Positions 1 through 7,153 of a DNA stretch of 14,661 bases are shown one piece after another. The stretch's first letter is position 1; the number at the start of each line of letters is the position of its first letter. The DNA is from an uncultured Clostridia bacterium (lineage in GTDB: Bacteria > Bacillota > Clostridia > UMGS1883). The translations under genes were made by a program, and so were the position numbers. The stretch lies in contig CANRER010000023.1 in the NCBI GenBank assembly GCA_947629615.1, positions 1-14,661 on the forward strand. Reading direction: 5' to 3'. A model generated the notes under the pieces. That model was not told the origin of the DNA. It searched no databases and saw only the letters and a program-made list of their open reading frames with translations.

Positions 1-1326
1 GACGAAAACCGCGCCATAGCCGACAGGGGGCTGAAGAAGATGAAGGAAAACCCCAACCTCGGCCTCGGCGCGGTGCTGGCCTCGCTGGGCGGGAACAAAA
101 AGTGGGACAGCAGCTCTGTCGTCAGCTTTTCGGTCGCGCCGAGGCTCAACGCCGCCGGCAGAATGAGCAGCGCGATGACCGCCGTCGAGCTGCTGCTGAC
201 CGAAAGCCCCGCCCGCGCGGCGGAGCTTGCCGCCGTGCTGGACGAGGAAAACCGCCGCCGTCAGGCTGAGGAGGGCCGCGTGTTCGAGCAGGCCGTCGAG
301 ATGATATACCAAAACGACCTGTTCGGGAAAAAGGCCCTTGTGCTGGCCAAGCGCGGCTGGCAGCACGGCATAATCGGCGTTGTGGCCTCGCGTATCTGCG
401 ACCGCTTCAGCCGAAGCTGCGTGCTTATCTCCATAGAGGACGACGGCCTTTGCAAAAGCAGCGGCCGCAGCGTCGAGGGCATGAATTTGTTCGACGCGCT
501 CAGCTCCTGCGGCGACATACTTGAAAAATTCGGCGGCCACGCCTACGCGGCGGGCTTCAGCATAAAGGAAGAAAATATCCCCGAGCTTGACCGTCGGCTG
601 AACGAGTTCGCCGAAAAAGCGCTTGACGGCGAGCCTTCGCCGAGGGTGTATATAGATACCGAGGCCTCGCTCCAAGAGCTGACCCTCGAAAACGTGCGGA
701 AAATCGAGGTTCTGCGCCCCTTCGGCGCGGGCAACAGAACGCCCGTGTTCGCCATAAGGGGGCTGACGCTGGGCGATGTGCGCACGCTTTCGGGCGGGAA
801 GCACTGCCGCCTTATCGGCGAAAAGGAGGGCCGCCGCATAGAGATGATAGCCTTCGGCAAGGGCAGCCTTGCCGGTGAGTTCGGGCCGGGCGACCTTGTG
901 GACGCCGCCGGCGAGCTGAACATAAATTCCTACAACGGCGTTGACAGGGTGCAGCTTGTGCTGGCCGACCTTCGGCCCTCCTGCCCCCGCGCGGAGGACG
1001 TTCTTCCCTCGCGGGAGGACTTCGCCGACGTTTACCGCGCGCTCCGCTCCATGCCCGTGCCCGTGTTTTCCGACGCACCCCGGCTTTCGGCCGAGATAGG
1101 CCGCCGCCGCGGCAGGCGTATCGGGCCGGAAAAGCTGCTGAACGCGCTTGCGGTGTTTGCCGACGTAGGGATTATCAGCCTCGGGCGGCTGGGCTCGTCG
1201 GTGAAGGTGGAGCTGACGCCCGGCATGGAGGGCAAAAAGGTAAATCTGGCCGAGAGCCGCGAATATATAAGACTGAAAAACGAGCTCGCCGAGCTTTACG
1301 GAAAGGAGGGCGCAGCCGATGCATGA
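1..1326 (+). CDS. recJ: Single-stranded-DNA 5'-3' exonuclease RecJ, C-terminal part (5' end outside window)
   Basis: RecJ degrades single-stranded DNA 5' to 3' in mismatch repair, base excision and RecF-type recombination. The frame is open from base 1, so the start and the N-terminal DHH motifs lie upstream; 441 residues are present. Counting from the window edge, the family signature PRLNAAGRM is at about 47-55, HGIIGVVASRI of the DHHA1 region at 122-132, the DHHA1 motif GGHAYAAG at 178-185, and RPFGAGN of the OB-fold region at 239-245. About 110 further residues form the less conserved C-terminal region. The stop codon overlaps the start of rel by 8 nt, so the two are probably co-transcribed and translationally coupled. 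In Bacillus and many Firmicutes apt lies between recJ and rel; it is absent here. Identification is secure; only the 5' end is missing. Confidence 0.95.
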   Translation, partial: DENRAIADRGLKKMKENPNLGLGAVLASLGGNKKWDSSSVVSFSVAPRLNAAGRMSSAMTAVELLLTESPARAAELAAVLDEENRRRQAEEGRVFEQAVEMIYQNDLFGKKALVLAKRGWQHGIIGVVASRICDRFSRSCVLISIEDDGLCKSSGRSVEGMNLFDALSSCGDILEKFGGHAYAAGFSIKEENIPELDRRLNEFAEKALDGEPSPRVYIDTEASLQELTLENVRKIEVLRPFGAGNRTPVFAIRGLTLGDVRTLSGGKHCRLIGEKEGRRIEMIAFGKGSLAGEFGPGDLVDAAGELNINSYNGVDRVQLVLADLRPSCPRAEDVLPSREDFADVYRALRSMPVPVFSDAPRLSAEIGRRRGRRIGPEKLLNALAVFADVGIISLGRLGSSVKVELTPGMEGKKVNLAESREYIRLKNELAELYGKEGAADA

Positions 1327-3484
1327 CGACGAGGCTTTTGGCCGCATAATATCGCTGATGAAGGAGCACGACAGATACTCCCCCGAAATCGAGGAGAACG
1401 TCCGCCGCGCTTATGAGCTGTGCAAGCGCGCCCACGCCTCGCAGGTGCGCCTTTCGGGCGAGCCGTACTATATCCACCCCACGGCCGTGGCCGAAATTTT
1501 GGCCGAGATGGGCATGGACAGCGAAACCGTCATAGCCGGCTTGCTCCACGACACCATAGAGGACACGGAATACAGCTACGACGACGTTAAGGAGCTTTTC
1601 GGCGAGGAGGTAGCCAACCTTGTGGACGGCGTTACCAAGCTGAAAAAGATAAAATACGTTTCCCGCGAGGACCAGCAGGTGGAAAACCTGCGCAAGATGT
1701 TCTTCGCTATGGCGAAGGACATTCGCGTTATCCTCATCAAGCTGGCCGACCGCCTGCACAATATGCGAACCCTAAAGTATATGCCGCCCGAAAAGCAGCG
1801 CATTATCGCCAAGGAAACGCTGGACGTTTTCGCTCCGCTCGCGCACAGGCTGGGTATTTCGCAGATAAAGTGCGAGCTGGAGGATTTGTCGCTCAGGTAT
1901 CTTGACAGCGTGGCCTTTTACGAGATAGCCGAGGGCCTTAAGCAGAAAAAGACCGAGCGCGACGCTTACGTGCAGCTTATCCGCGACACCATCGAAAGCA
2001 AGATGGAGGCCGCCGGCATAAAGGGCCAGATAAGCGGCCGCGCCAAGCATATATACAGCATATTCCGCAAGATGTATAACCAAGGCAAGACCCTTGACGA
2101 GATATACGACCTTTTCGCCGTGCGCATAATCGTGGACAACGTGAACGAGTGCTACGCCGCGTTGGGCATGGTGCATGAGCAGTATAAGCCCATACCGGGC
2201 CGCTTCAAGGACTATATCGCCATGCCAAAGCCCAATATGTACCAGTCGCTGCACACCACGGTTATCGCCCCCGACGGCCGCCCGTTCGAGATACAGATAC
2301 GCACGTGGGAGATGCACCGCGTGGCGGAGCAGGGCATAGCCGCCCACTGGAAGTATAAGGAGGGCGCGACCGCCGCCGACGAGAAAAATCTCGCTTGGGT
2401 GGAGCAGCTGATGGAAATACAGCGCGACGCCGCCAGCGACGAGGACTTCATGCGGACGTTAAAGATCGATATGTTCGCCGACGAGGTTTTCGTCTTTACT
2501 CCCAAGGGCAACGTAATTAGCCTGCCGATGGGCGCGACGCCTATCGACTTTGCCTTTTATATCCACACCGCCGTCGGCTACAGAATGACCGGCGCGAAGG
2601 CAAATTCCCGCATTGTTCCGCTGGATTACAAGCTCCAGAACGGCGACATTGTGGAGATACTCACCTCCTCGGCAACAAAGGGGCCGAGCCGCGACTGGCT
2701 TAAAATCGTCAAAACGGGGCAGGCCCGCAACAAGATAAACGCCTGGTTCAAGAAGGAAAACCGCGAGGCCAACATCGAGCGGGGCCGCGAGGCCATAGAC
2801 AGGGAAATTAAGCGGCAGGGGCTGAACGCCGCCGCCCTTATGAAGCCCGAATTTGTCGAGCCTATGCTCCGCCGCTACGGATTCAACAGCTACGACGAAA
2901 TGCTGGCCGCCGTGGGCTACGGCGGGATAACCTCGTCGAAGGTGATTTCCCGCGTGCGCGAGGCTTATAACTCCTCAGTGAAGGAGGAGCCCGCTCCCGA
3001 GGCCGCGCCCCATGTTAAAAAGCCCTCGCACGGGGGCGGCAGCGGCGTGGAGGTCGAGGGCATAGACAACTGCCTTGTGCGCCTTTCAAAGTGCTGTAAT
3101 CCCGTTCCCGGCGACGAGATAATCGGCTTTATAACCCGCGGCCGAGGCGTCAGCGTCCACCGCGCGGACTGCGTGAACGTGCGCGCCGAAAACATGGACG
3201 AGGAAGCCAAAAGCCGCATGATACGCTGCTCATGGACGGAGGACAGCGGCAGCTATAACTGCGACGTGCAGATAGACGCCCCCAACCGCGACGGTCTGCT
3301 GGGCGACGTGACGAACGTTATCGGCGAGGTAAAGCTTCCGCTTGTCGCCGTCAACGCCCGCACCACCAAGGACAATATGGCCGTTATCAACATCACGGTG
3401 GAGATAAGCGACAAGCAGCAGCTCGATATGCTGGTGAAGAAGCTCTACCGCGTTCCGGGCATTTTCGAGATAAGACGAATTTGA
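1319..3484 (+). CDS. rel: Bifunctional (p)ppGpp synthetase/hydrolase, RelA/SpoT (Rel) family
   Basis: This is a full-length 721-residue long RSH enzyme that makes and degrades (p)ppGpp in the stringent response, acting at the ribosome. The HD hydrolase domain has His53, the HD pair at 77-78 and the ED pair at 81-82, so hydrolysis looks intact. The synthetase domain carries RFKD at 295-298 followed by the substrate-binding stretch up to LHTT at 311-314; the basic RxKD form is typical of bifunctional Rel rather than of synthetase-only RelA. A TGS domain spans about 385-449. A zinc-finger-like region has Cys585, Cys592, Cys593, His614 and Cys618, and a C-terminal ACT domain covers about 647-721. 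AAGGAGG at 1303-1309 lies 9 nt before the ATG, inside the end of recJ. der follows after 12 nt. No truncation or missing catalytic residue was seen. Confidence 0.97.
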   Translation: MHDDEAFGRIISLMKEHDRYSPEIEENVRRAYELCKRAHASQVRLSGEPYYIHPTAVAEILAEMGMDSETVIAGLLHDTIEDTEYSYDDVKELFGEEVANLVDGVTKLKKIKYVSREDQQVENLRKMFFAMAKDIRVILIKLADRLHNMRTLKYMPPEKQRIIAKETLDVFAPLAHRLGISQIKCELEDLSLRYLDSVAFYEIAEGLKQKKTERDAYVQLIRDTIESKMEAAGIKGQISGRAKHIYSIFRKMYNQGKTLDEIYDLFAVRIIVDNVNECYAALGMVHEQYKPIPGRFKDYIAMPKPNMYQSLHTTVIAPDGRPFEIQIRTWEMHRVAEQGIAAHWKYKEGATAADEKNLAWVEQLMEIQRDAASDEDFMRTLKIDMFADEVFVFTPKGNVISLPMGATPIDFAFYIHTAVGYRMTGAKANSRIVPLDYKLQNGDIVEILTSSATKGPSRDWLKIVKTGQARNKINAWFKKENREANIERGREAIDREIKRQGLNAAALMKPEFVEPMLRRYGFNSYDEMLAAVGYGGITSSKVISRVREAYNSSVKEEPAPEAAPHVKKPSHGGGSGVEVEGIDNCLVRLSKCCNPVPGDEIIGFITRGRGVSVHRADCVNVRAENMDEEAKSRMIRCSWTEDSGSYNCDVQIDAPNRDGLLGDVTNVIGEVKLPLVAVNARTTKDNMAVINITVEISDKQQLDMLVKKLYRVPGIFEIRRI

Positions 3485-3496
3485 CGGAGGTATACC

Positions 3497-4849
3497 ATGC
3501 CAAAACCTACCATTGCTATAGTGGGCCGCCCGAATGTGGGCAAGTCCACGCTGTTTAACCAAATAGCCGGCAGCCGAATTTCCATCGTGGAGGACACCCC
3601 CGGCATAACCCGCGACCGTATCTACGCGCAGGGCGAGTGGTGCGGCCGAAACTTCACCCTCATCGACACCGGCGGCATCGAGCCTTACTCCAAGGACGAA
3701 ATTCTCGCGCAGATGCGCGTTCAGGCCGAAATAGCCATCGAGGCCGCCGACGTGATTGTCTTTATGGTGAATATCCGCGACGGGCTGACCGCCGCCGACG
3801 CCGACGTGGCCGCCATGCTCCAAAAAAGCGGCAAGCCCGTCGTGCTGGCCGCCAACAAGGCCGATACCCCCGGCGAGCCGCCCTTGGAGCTTTACGAGTT
3901 CTATAATCTCGGCCTCGGCGACCCTATGCCCATCTCCTCCATTCACAAAATGGGCCTCGGCGACCTTTTGGACGAGTGCGTCAAATATTTCCCCGCCGAC
4001 GCGCCCGAGGAGGAGAGCGACCGCCTGCGCGTGGCCGTCGTGGGCAAGCCCAACGCCGGCAAGAGCAGCCTTGTCAACCGCATACTCGGCGAAAACCGCG
4101 TCATTGTGTCGAACGTGGCGGGCACCACCCGCGACGCGATCGACTCCGACTATGAGCGCGGCGGCGTGAAGTACACCTTTATCGACACCGCCGGCATAAG
4201 GCGCAAGTCCAAGGTGGACGAAATAATCGAGCGTTACAGCGTTATCCGCGCCTACAACGCGGTGGAACGCTGCGACGTGTGCCTTATCCTCATTGACGCC
4301 ACCGAAGGCATAACCGAGCAGGACGCCAAAATCGCGGGCTTCGCCCACGAGGAGGGCAAGGCCTCGGTCATTGTTGTGAATAAGTGGGACGCCGTTGAAA
4401 AGGACGACAAAACCATGAGCGCCTTCACTCAAAAGGTGCGCGACACGCTCAGTTTCATGACCTACGCCCCGATAGTGTTCATCTCGGCCCTCACCGGGCA
4501 GCGGGTGGACAAAATATTCGACAGCGTTGCCGACGTCAGCGAGCAAAGCCTTACCCGCGTCAAAACAGGCGTGCTGAACGACGTTCTCGCCGATGCCACC
4601 CTTCGCGTACAGCCGCCCGCCGACAAGGGCAAGCGGCTTAAGCTTTACTACATGACGCAGGTCAGCGTTAGGCCGCCGACGTTCATCATATTCGTCAACG
4701 ATAAAGAGCTTGCGCATTTCAGCTATATTCGCTATATCGAAAATCAAGTGCGCGAGGCCTTCGGCCTGACAGCCGTGCCGCTGAGGTTTATCGTCCGCGA
4801 GCGCGGCAAAAACGACGACGGCCCCGCCGTCCGCACAAAGGAGGATTAA
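3497..4849 (+). CDS. der: Ribosome assembly GTPase Der (EngA)
   Basis: Der is an essential tandem GTPase that acts in late assembly of the 50S subunit. The 450-residue protein has the expected two G domains and a C-terminal KH-like domain. G domain 1 has the P-loop GRPNVGKS at 10-17, DTGG at 57-60 and NKAD at 120-123. G domain 2 has GKPNAGKS at 183-190, DTAG at 230-233, NKWD at 295-298 and SAL at 330-332. The KH-like domain is at about 354-437. Length and motif order match the family. GGAGG at 3486-3490 lies 6 nt before the ATG. It is packed 12 nt after rel and 3 nt before plsY. Order der-plsY-gpsA is common in Clostridia. A very long antisense reading frame over this gene is a codon-bias shadow. 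Confidence 0.97.
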   Translation: MPKPTIAIVGRPNVGKSTLFNQIAGSRISIVEDTPGITRDRIYAQGEWCGRNFTLIDTGGIEPYSKDEILAQMRVQAEIAIEAADVIVFMVNIRDGLTAADADVAAMLQKSGKPVVLAANKADTPGEPPLELYEFYNLGLGDPMPISSIHKMGLGDLLDECVKYFPADAPEEESDRLRVAVVGKPNAGKSSLVNRILGENRVIVSNVAGTTRDAIDSDYERGGVKYTFIDTAGIRRKSKVDEIIERYSVIRAYNAVERCDVCLILIDATEGITEQDAKIAGFAHEEGKASVIVVNKWDAVEKDDKTMSAFTQKVRDTLSFMTYAPIVFISALTGQRVDKIFDSVADVSEQSLTRVKTGVLNDVLADATLRVQPPADKGKRLKLYYMTQVSVRPPTFIIFVNDKELAHFSYIRYIENQVREAFGLTAVPLRFIVRERGKNDDGPAVRTKED

Positions 4850-4852
4850 CAA

Positions 4853-5479
4853 ATGAGAACCATATCTATGGGCGAGATAATTCTTATGCTGCTGATGGGC
4901 TACCTCATCGGCTCGTGCAATTTCGCCATAATTTATTCCAAGCTTTTCAAGAGGGACGATATACGCAAGCACGGCAGCGGCAACGCCGGCGCGACCAATA
5001 TCCTCCGCATCTACGGCAAAGGCCCGGCGGCGGCCGTGTTTTTGCTCGACGTGCTGAAGGGCGCGGCCGCCGCGCTCATCGCCCGCGCTCTTTATCCGGG
5101 TACTGATGTTTGCGCCTGCGTGGCCGCCTTCGGCGCCGTTTTGGGGCATAACTATCCCTGCTATTACGATTTCAGGGGCGGCAAGGGCGTGGCCACAAGC
5201 TTCGCCACCCTGCTTGTGCTGGATTGGCGACTGGCCGTAGCGGCCCTCGGCGCGTTTTTGATAGTCGTGCTTATCAGCCGCTATGTTTCACTCGGCTCCG
5301 CCTTCGGCGCGGTCGCGGCCGTGGCCTTGGCCGCCGTGCTGCGCTTTAGGGGCGGCTCGGTCAGCTCCGCGCTGCTCATTTATACGGTCTGCGCCGCGCT
5401 GCTCTGCCTGCTGCGCCATTGCTCGAATTTTAAGCGTATACGCGAGGGCAAGGAAAATAAACTGGGTAAGAAAAAATAA
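4853..5479 (+). CDS. plsY: Acyl-phosphate:glycerol-3-phosphate acyltransferase PlsY
   Basis: PlsY transfers a fatty acyl group from acyl-phosphate (made by PlsX) to the sn-1 position of glycerol-3-phosphate, the first step of phospholipid synthesis; it is an integral membrane enzyme. The 208-residue protein is hydrophobic with several membrane segments and has the family motifs: GSGNAGATN at 41-49, GHNYP at 98-102, GGKGVAT at 109-115 and the C-terminal RHCSNFKR at 188-195. The start follows AAAGGAGG at 4837-4844. A second Met six codons in is possible but has no comparable Shine-Dalgarno. The basic lysine-rich tail is encoded by sequence that is imperfectly duplicated 89 bp downstream. Its substrate comes from GpsA, whose gene would be next but for the inserted repeat and DUF559 gene. 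Confidence 0.95.
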   Translation: MRTISMGEIILMLLMGYLIGSCNFAIIYSKLFKRDDIRKHGSGNAGATNILRIYGKGPAAAVFLLDVLKGAAAALIARALYPGTDVCACVAAFGAVLGHNYPCYYDFRGGKGVATSFATLLVLDWRLAVAALGAFLIVVLISRYVSLGSAFGAVAAVALAAVLRFRGGSVSSALLIYTVCAALLCLLRHCSNFKRIREGKENKLGKKK

Positions 5480-5611
5480 GCCGCGAAGGCTCAACGCTGC
5501 GCAAAAGGCTTCCCTTTGAGAGCGCGGCTCGCGGCGGCAGTGAAAATAATTTTAGTGAGAAAAAATAAGCGCACGAAGGTTCAACGCCGCGCAAGACGGC
5601 TTCCCCTTGAG
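5453..5611 (+). repeat. Imperfect direct duplication of the plsY 3' end and following sequence
   Basis: Positions 5453-5520 and 5542-5611 are two imperfect copies at an 89-bp offset. Both contain GAAAATAA, then eight diverged bases, then AGAAAAAATAAGC, then a shared run including CGAAGG, TCAACGC, GCGCAA and GGCTTCCC, ending in TTGAG. In copy 1 the first part encodes the last codons and stop of plsY; copy 2 is non-coding. Weak similarity extends about 10 bp further left. Copy 2 runs directly into the first hairpin of the palindromic element. It could be a tandem duplication made when the element arrived, or two successive insertions. The alignment is by eye. Confidence 0.75.
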
Positions 5612-5729
5612 GGGAAGCTGTCAGCCGAAGGCTGACTGATGAGGTGTTTTATCATCGGCGGCGCACCAAACAAACCACCTCATCCGTCGCTCGCTGCGCT
5701 CGCGCCACCTTCCCCTCGAAGGGGAAGGC
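5598..5729. repeat. Palindromic intergenic repeat element upstream of DUF559 gene
   Basis: This roughly 130-bp element is built of nested inverted repeats. Hairpin A (5599-5618) has arms GCTTCCCC and GGGGAAGC with a 4-nt loop. Hairpin B (5620-5636) has arms GTCAGCC and GGCTGAC with a 3-nt loop. A long-range pair joins GATGAGGTG (5638-5646) to CACCTCATC (5676-5684). Hairpin C (5708-5728) has arms CCTTCCCCT and AGGGGAAGG with a 3-nt loop. Arms of A and C can also pair with each other, closing a cruciform around the whole unit. I associate repeats of this style with gut Clostridia genomes, often near DUF559 genes; that is recollection, not a search. No T-tract follows any hairpin, so it does not look like a terminator. 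A relic lies at 14426-14452. Confidence 0.8.
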
Positions 5730-5772
5730 TTATCCGGCGGAACTTTTACATTTGCAATCAAAGGTGAACGCA

Positions 5773-6138
5773 ATGAACAGTGGATACAATCCAAGGCTTG
5801 TCGGCATTTCCAGAGTCCTGCGCAAGAATATGACGAAGGAAGAACGCAGACTATGGTACGATTTTTTGAAAACCCTGCCCGTTACGGTAAACCGGCAAAA
5901 GGTTTTCGGAAATTATGTGGCGGATTTTTACTGCGCCTCAGCGAAAACCGTGATAGAGCTCGGCGGCTCGCAGCATTACCGGGAAAAGAACGCCGCGGCT
6001 GACAAGGAGCGCGACGCCTTTTTCGCGGCGCTGGGGATAACCGTGTTGAGGTACGGCAATAACGAGGTCAATAAAAATTTTGACGTGGTCTGTCAGGACA
6101 TTTACAATAAAATTATGCCTAAGGATAAACAAATTTGA
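5773..6138 (+). CDS. DUF559 (Vsr-like endonuclease fold) protein, probably element-borne
   Basis: This is a 121-residue DUF559 protein. The family belongs to the PD-(D/E)XK/Vsr-like nuclease group and its cellular role is not settled. The N-terminal part has the stretch RKNMTKEERRLWYDFLK (17-33), typical of Firmicute members. The core has ADFYC at 50-54 and VIELGGSQHY at 60-69. Most relatives read E-L-D-G in the second motif; here residue 64 is Gly (GGC) instead of Asp (GAC), which may impair catalysis. The ATG at 5773 follows AAAGGTG. The frame stays open 43 codons upstream, but those codons are a translation of the palindromic repeat, so the longer start is rejected. The gene looks AT-richer than its neighbours, suggesting transfer. 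It lies 16 nt before gpsA and interrupts the plsY-gpsA pair. Confidence 0.85.
   Translation: MNSGYNPRLVGISRVLRKNMTKEERRLWYDFLKTLPVTVNRQKVFGNYVADFYCASAKTVIELGGSQHYREKNAAADKERDAFFAALGITVLRYGNNEVNKNFDVVCQDIYNKIMPKDKQI
6080..6108 (+). promoter_or_regulatory. Candidate sigma-A promoter for gpsA inside the DUF559 3' end
   Basis: TTGACG (6080-6085), a 17-bp spacer and TACAAT (6103-6108) each match the sigma-A consensus at five of six positions. Transcription would start near 6115, about 40 nt before the gpsA ATG. It lies within the last codons of the DUF559 gene, so it could be a chance match in coding sequence, but it is well placed to supply gpsA and the flavoprotein genes behind the inserted block. 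Confidence 0.5.
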
Positions 6139-6154
6139 AGCGGGAGGTAAACCA

Positions 6155-7153
6155 ATGAACGTATCGGTTATCGGCAGCGGCGGCTGGGGAACGGCCTTGG
6201 CGCTGCACCTCAACAGGCAGGGAAACCGCGTCTGCCTATGGAGCTATTTGCCCGAGGAGAGCGAAAGGCTAAAGGCGGACAGGGAAAACAAGGAATTTCT
6301 GCCCGGCGTACCCTTCGGCGGCGCCGACCTTATATTTACCTCCGACCTTGACGAGGCGGCGGCCTTTGGCCGTATAATCGTCAGCGCGGTGCCGAGCGTG
6401 GCCGTGCGCACAACGGCGGAGCGTTTGGCCGCGCGGGCCGACGGCAAGATTATAGTGAACGTGTCGAAGGGTATTGACGAAAGCAGCCTTGAACGGATAT
6501 CCGAGGTTTTCGCCGAAAAGCTGCCCCATTCGCCCGTAGCGGTTCTTAGCGGCCCCAGCCACGCCGAGGAGGTCGCCCGAGGGGTGCCTACCACAAACGT
6601 GGCGGCCTGCGCCGACCCCGAGGTGGCGAAAACCGTGCAGAATTTGTTTAACAGCGAAACCTTCCGCGTCTATACCAACCCCGACGTTTGCGGGGTGGAG
6701 CTGGGCGGCGCGCTGAAAAACGTTATCGCCCTGTGCGCGGGCATAACCGACGGCTGCGGCTTCGGCGACAACACCAAGGCCGCCCTTATGACGCGCGGCC
6801 TGCACGAGATAACCCGCCTTGGCGTGGCGATGGGCGCAAGGGAAAAGACCTTCGCCGGTCTCAGCGGCGTGGGCGACCTAATCGTCACCTGCACCAGTAT
6901 GCACAGCCGCAACCGCCGCGCGGGGATACTCCTCGGGCAGGGCAAAAGCCTTGCCGAGGCTCTTGAGGAGGTACATATGACCGTCGAGGGCGTGGCCGCC
7001 ACCAAGGCCGCCCACGCGCTGGGTCTTAAATACGACGTTGAGCTGCCCATAATCAATCAGGCTTACGCCGTGCTGTTCGAGGGAAAGGACCCCAAGACCG
7101 CCGTGCGCGACCTGATGACGAGGGAAGCCAAAAGCGAGGATCAGCTGCTATGA
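6155..7153 (+). CDS. gpsA: NAD(P)-dependent glycerol-3-phosphate dehydrogenase GpsA
   Basis: GpsA reduces dihydroxyacetone phosphate to sn-glycerol-3-phosphate in the cytosol and supplies PlsY. The 332-residue protein has the usual length. The N-terminal Rossmann motif GSGGWGT is at 7-13; NVSKGI at 102-107 and ELGGALKNV at 182-190 carry the conserved lysines (105 and 188) of the active site. The C-terminal domain has GLSGVGDLIVTC at 235-246 and VEGVAATKAA at 277-286. The start is the ATG at 6155 behind GGGAGG (6142-6147), immediately before MNVSVIGSGG; an in-frame upstream Met at 6080 lies in the DUF559 gene and is rejected. The stop overlaps the next start by 4 nt (ATGA), so translation is coupled to the following flavoprotein gene. 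Confidence 0.96.
   Translation: MNVSVIGSGGWGTALALHLNRQGNRVCLWSYLPEESERLKADRENKEFLPGVPFGGADLIFTSDLDEAAAFGRIIVSAVPSVAVRTTAERLAARADGKIIVNVSKGIDESSLERISEVFAEKLPHSPVAVLSGPSHAEEVARGVPTTNVAACADPEVAKTVQNLFNSETFRVYTNPDVCGVELGGALKNVIALCAGITDGCGFGDNTKAALMTRGLHEITRLGVAMGAREKTFAGLSGVGDLIVTCTSMHSRNRRAGILLGQGKSLAEALEEVHMTVEGVAATKAAHALGLKYDVELPIINQAYAVLFEGKDPKTAVRDLMTREAKSEDQLL

Noticed and set aside
3230..5149. 639-codon antisense reading frame over rel, der and plsY
   Set aside because: It is the shadow of GC-rich codon bias on the opposite strand; the plus-strand frames have full family motifs, while this one is low-complexity (Ala, Gly, His, Val) with no motif or ribosome binding site.
5599..5636. Hairpins after plsY as a terminator
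   Set aside because: The stems are stable but no T-tract follows; they belong to the repeat element.
5644..5772. N-terminal extension of the DUF559 protein from a GTG at 5644
   Set aside because: These 43 codons translate the arms of the palindromic repeat; the ATG at 5773 has a Shine-Dalgarno and begins where relatives begin.
6080..6154. Extended gpsA start at 6080
   Set aside because: It overlaps the DUF559 gene in another frame; the Rossmann motif starts directly after the ATG at 6155, which has a good ribosome binding site.
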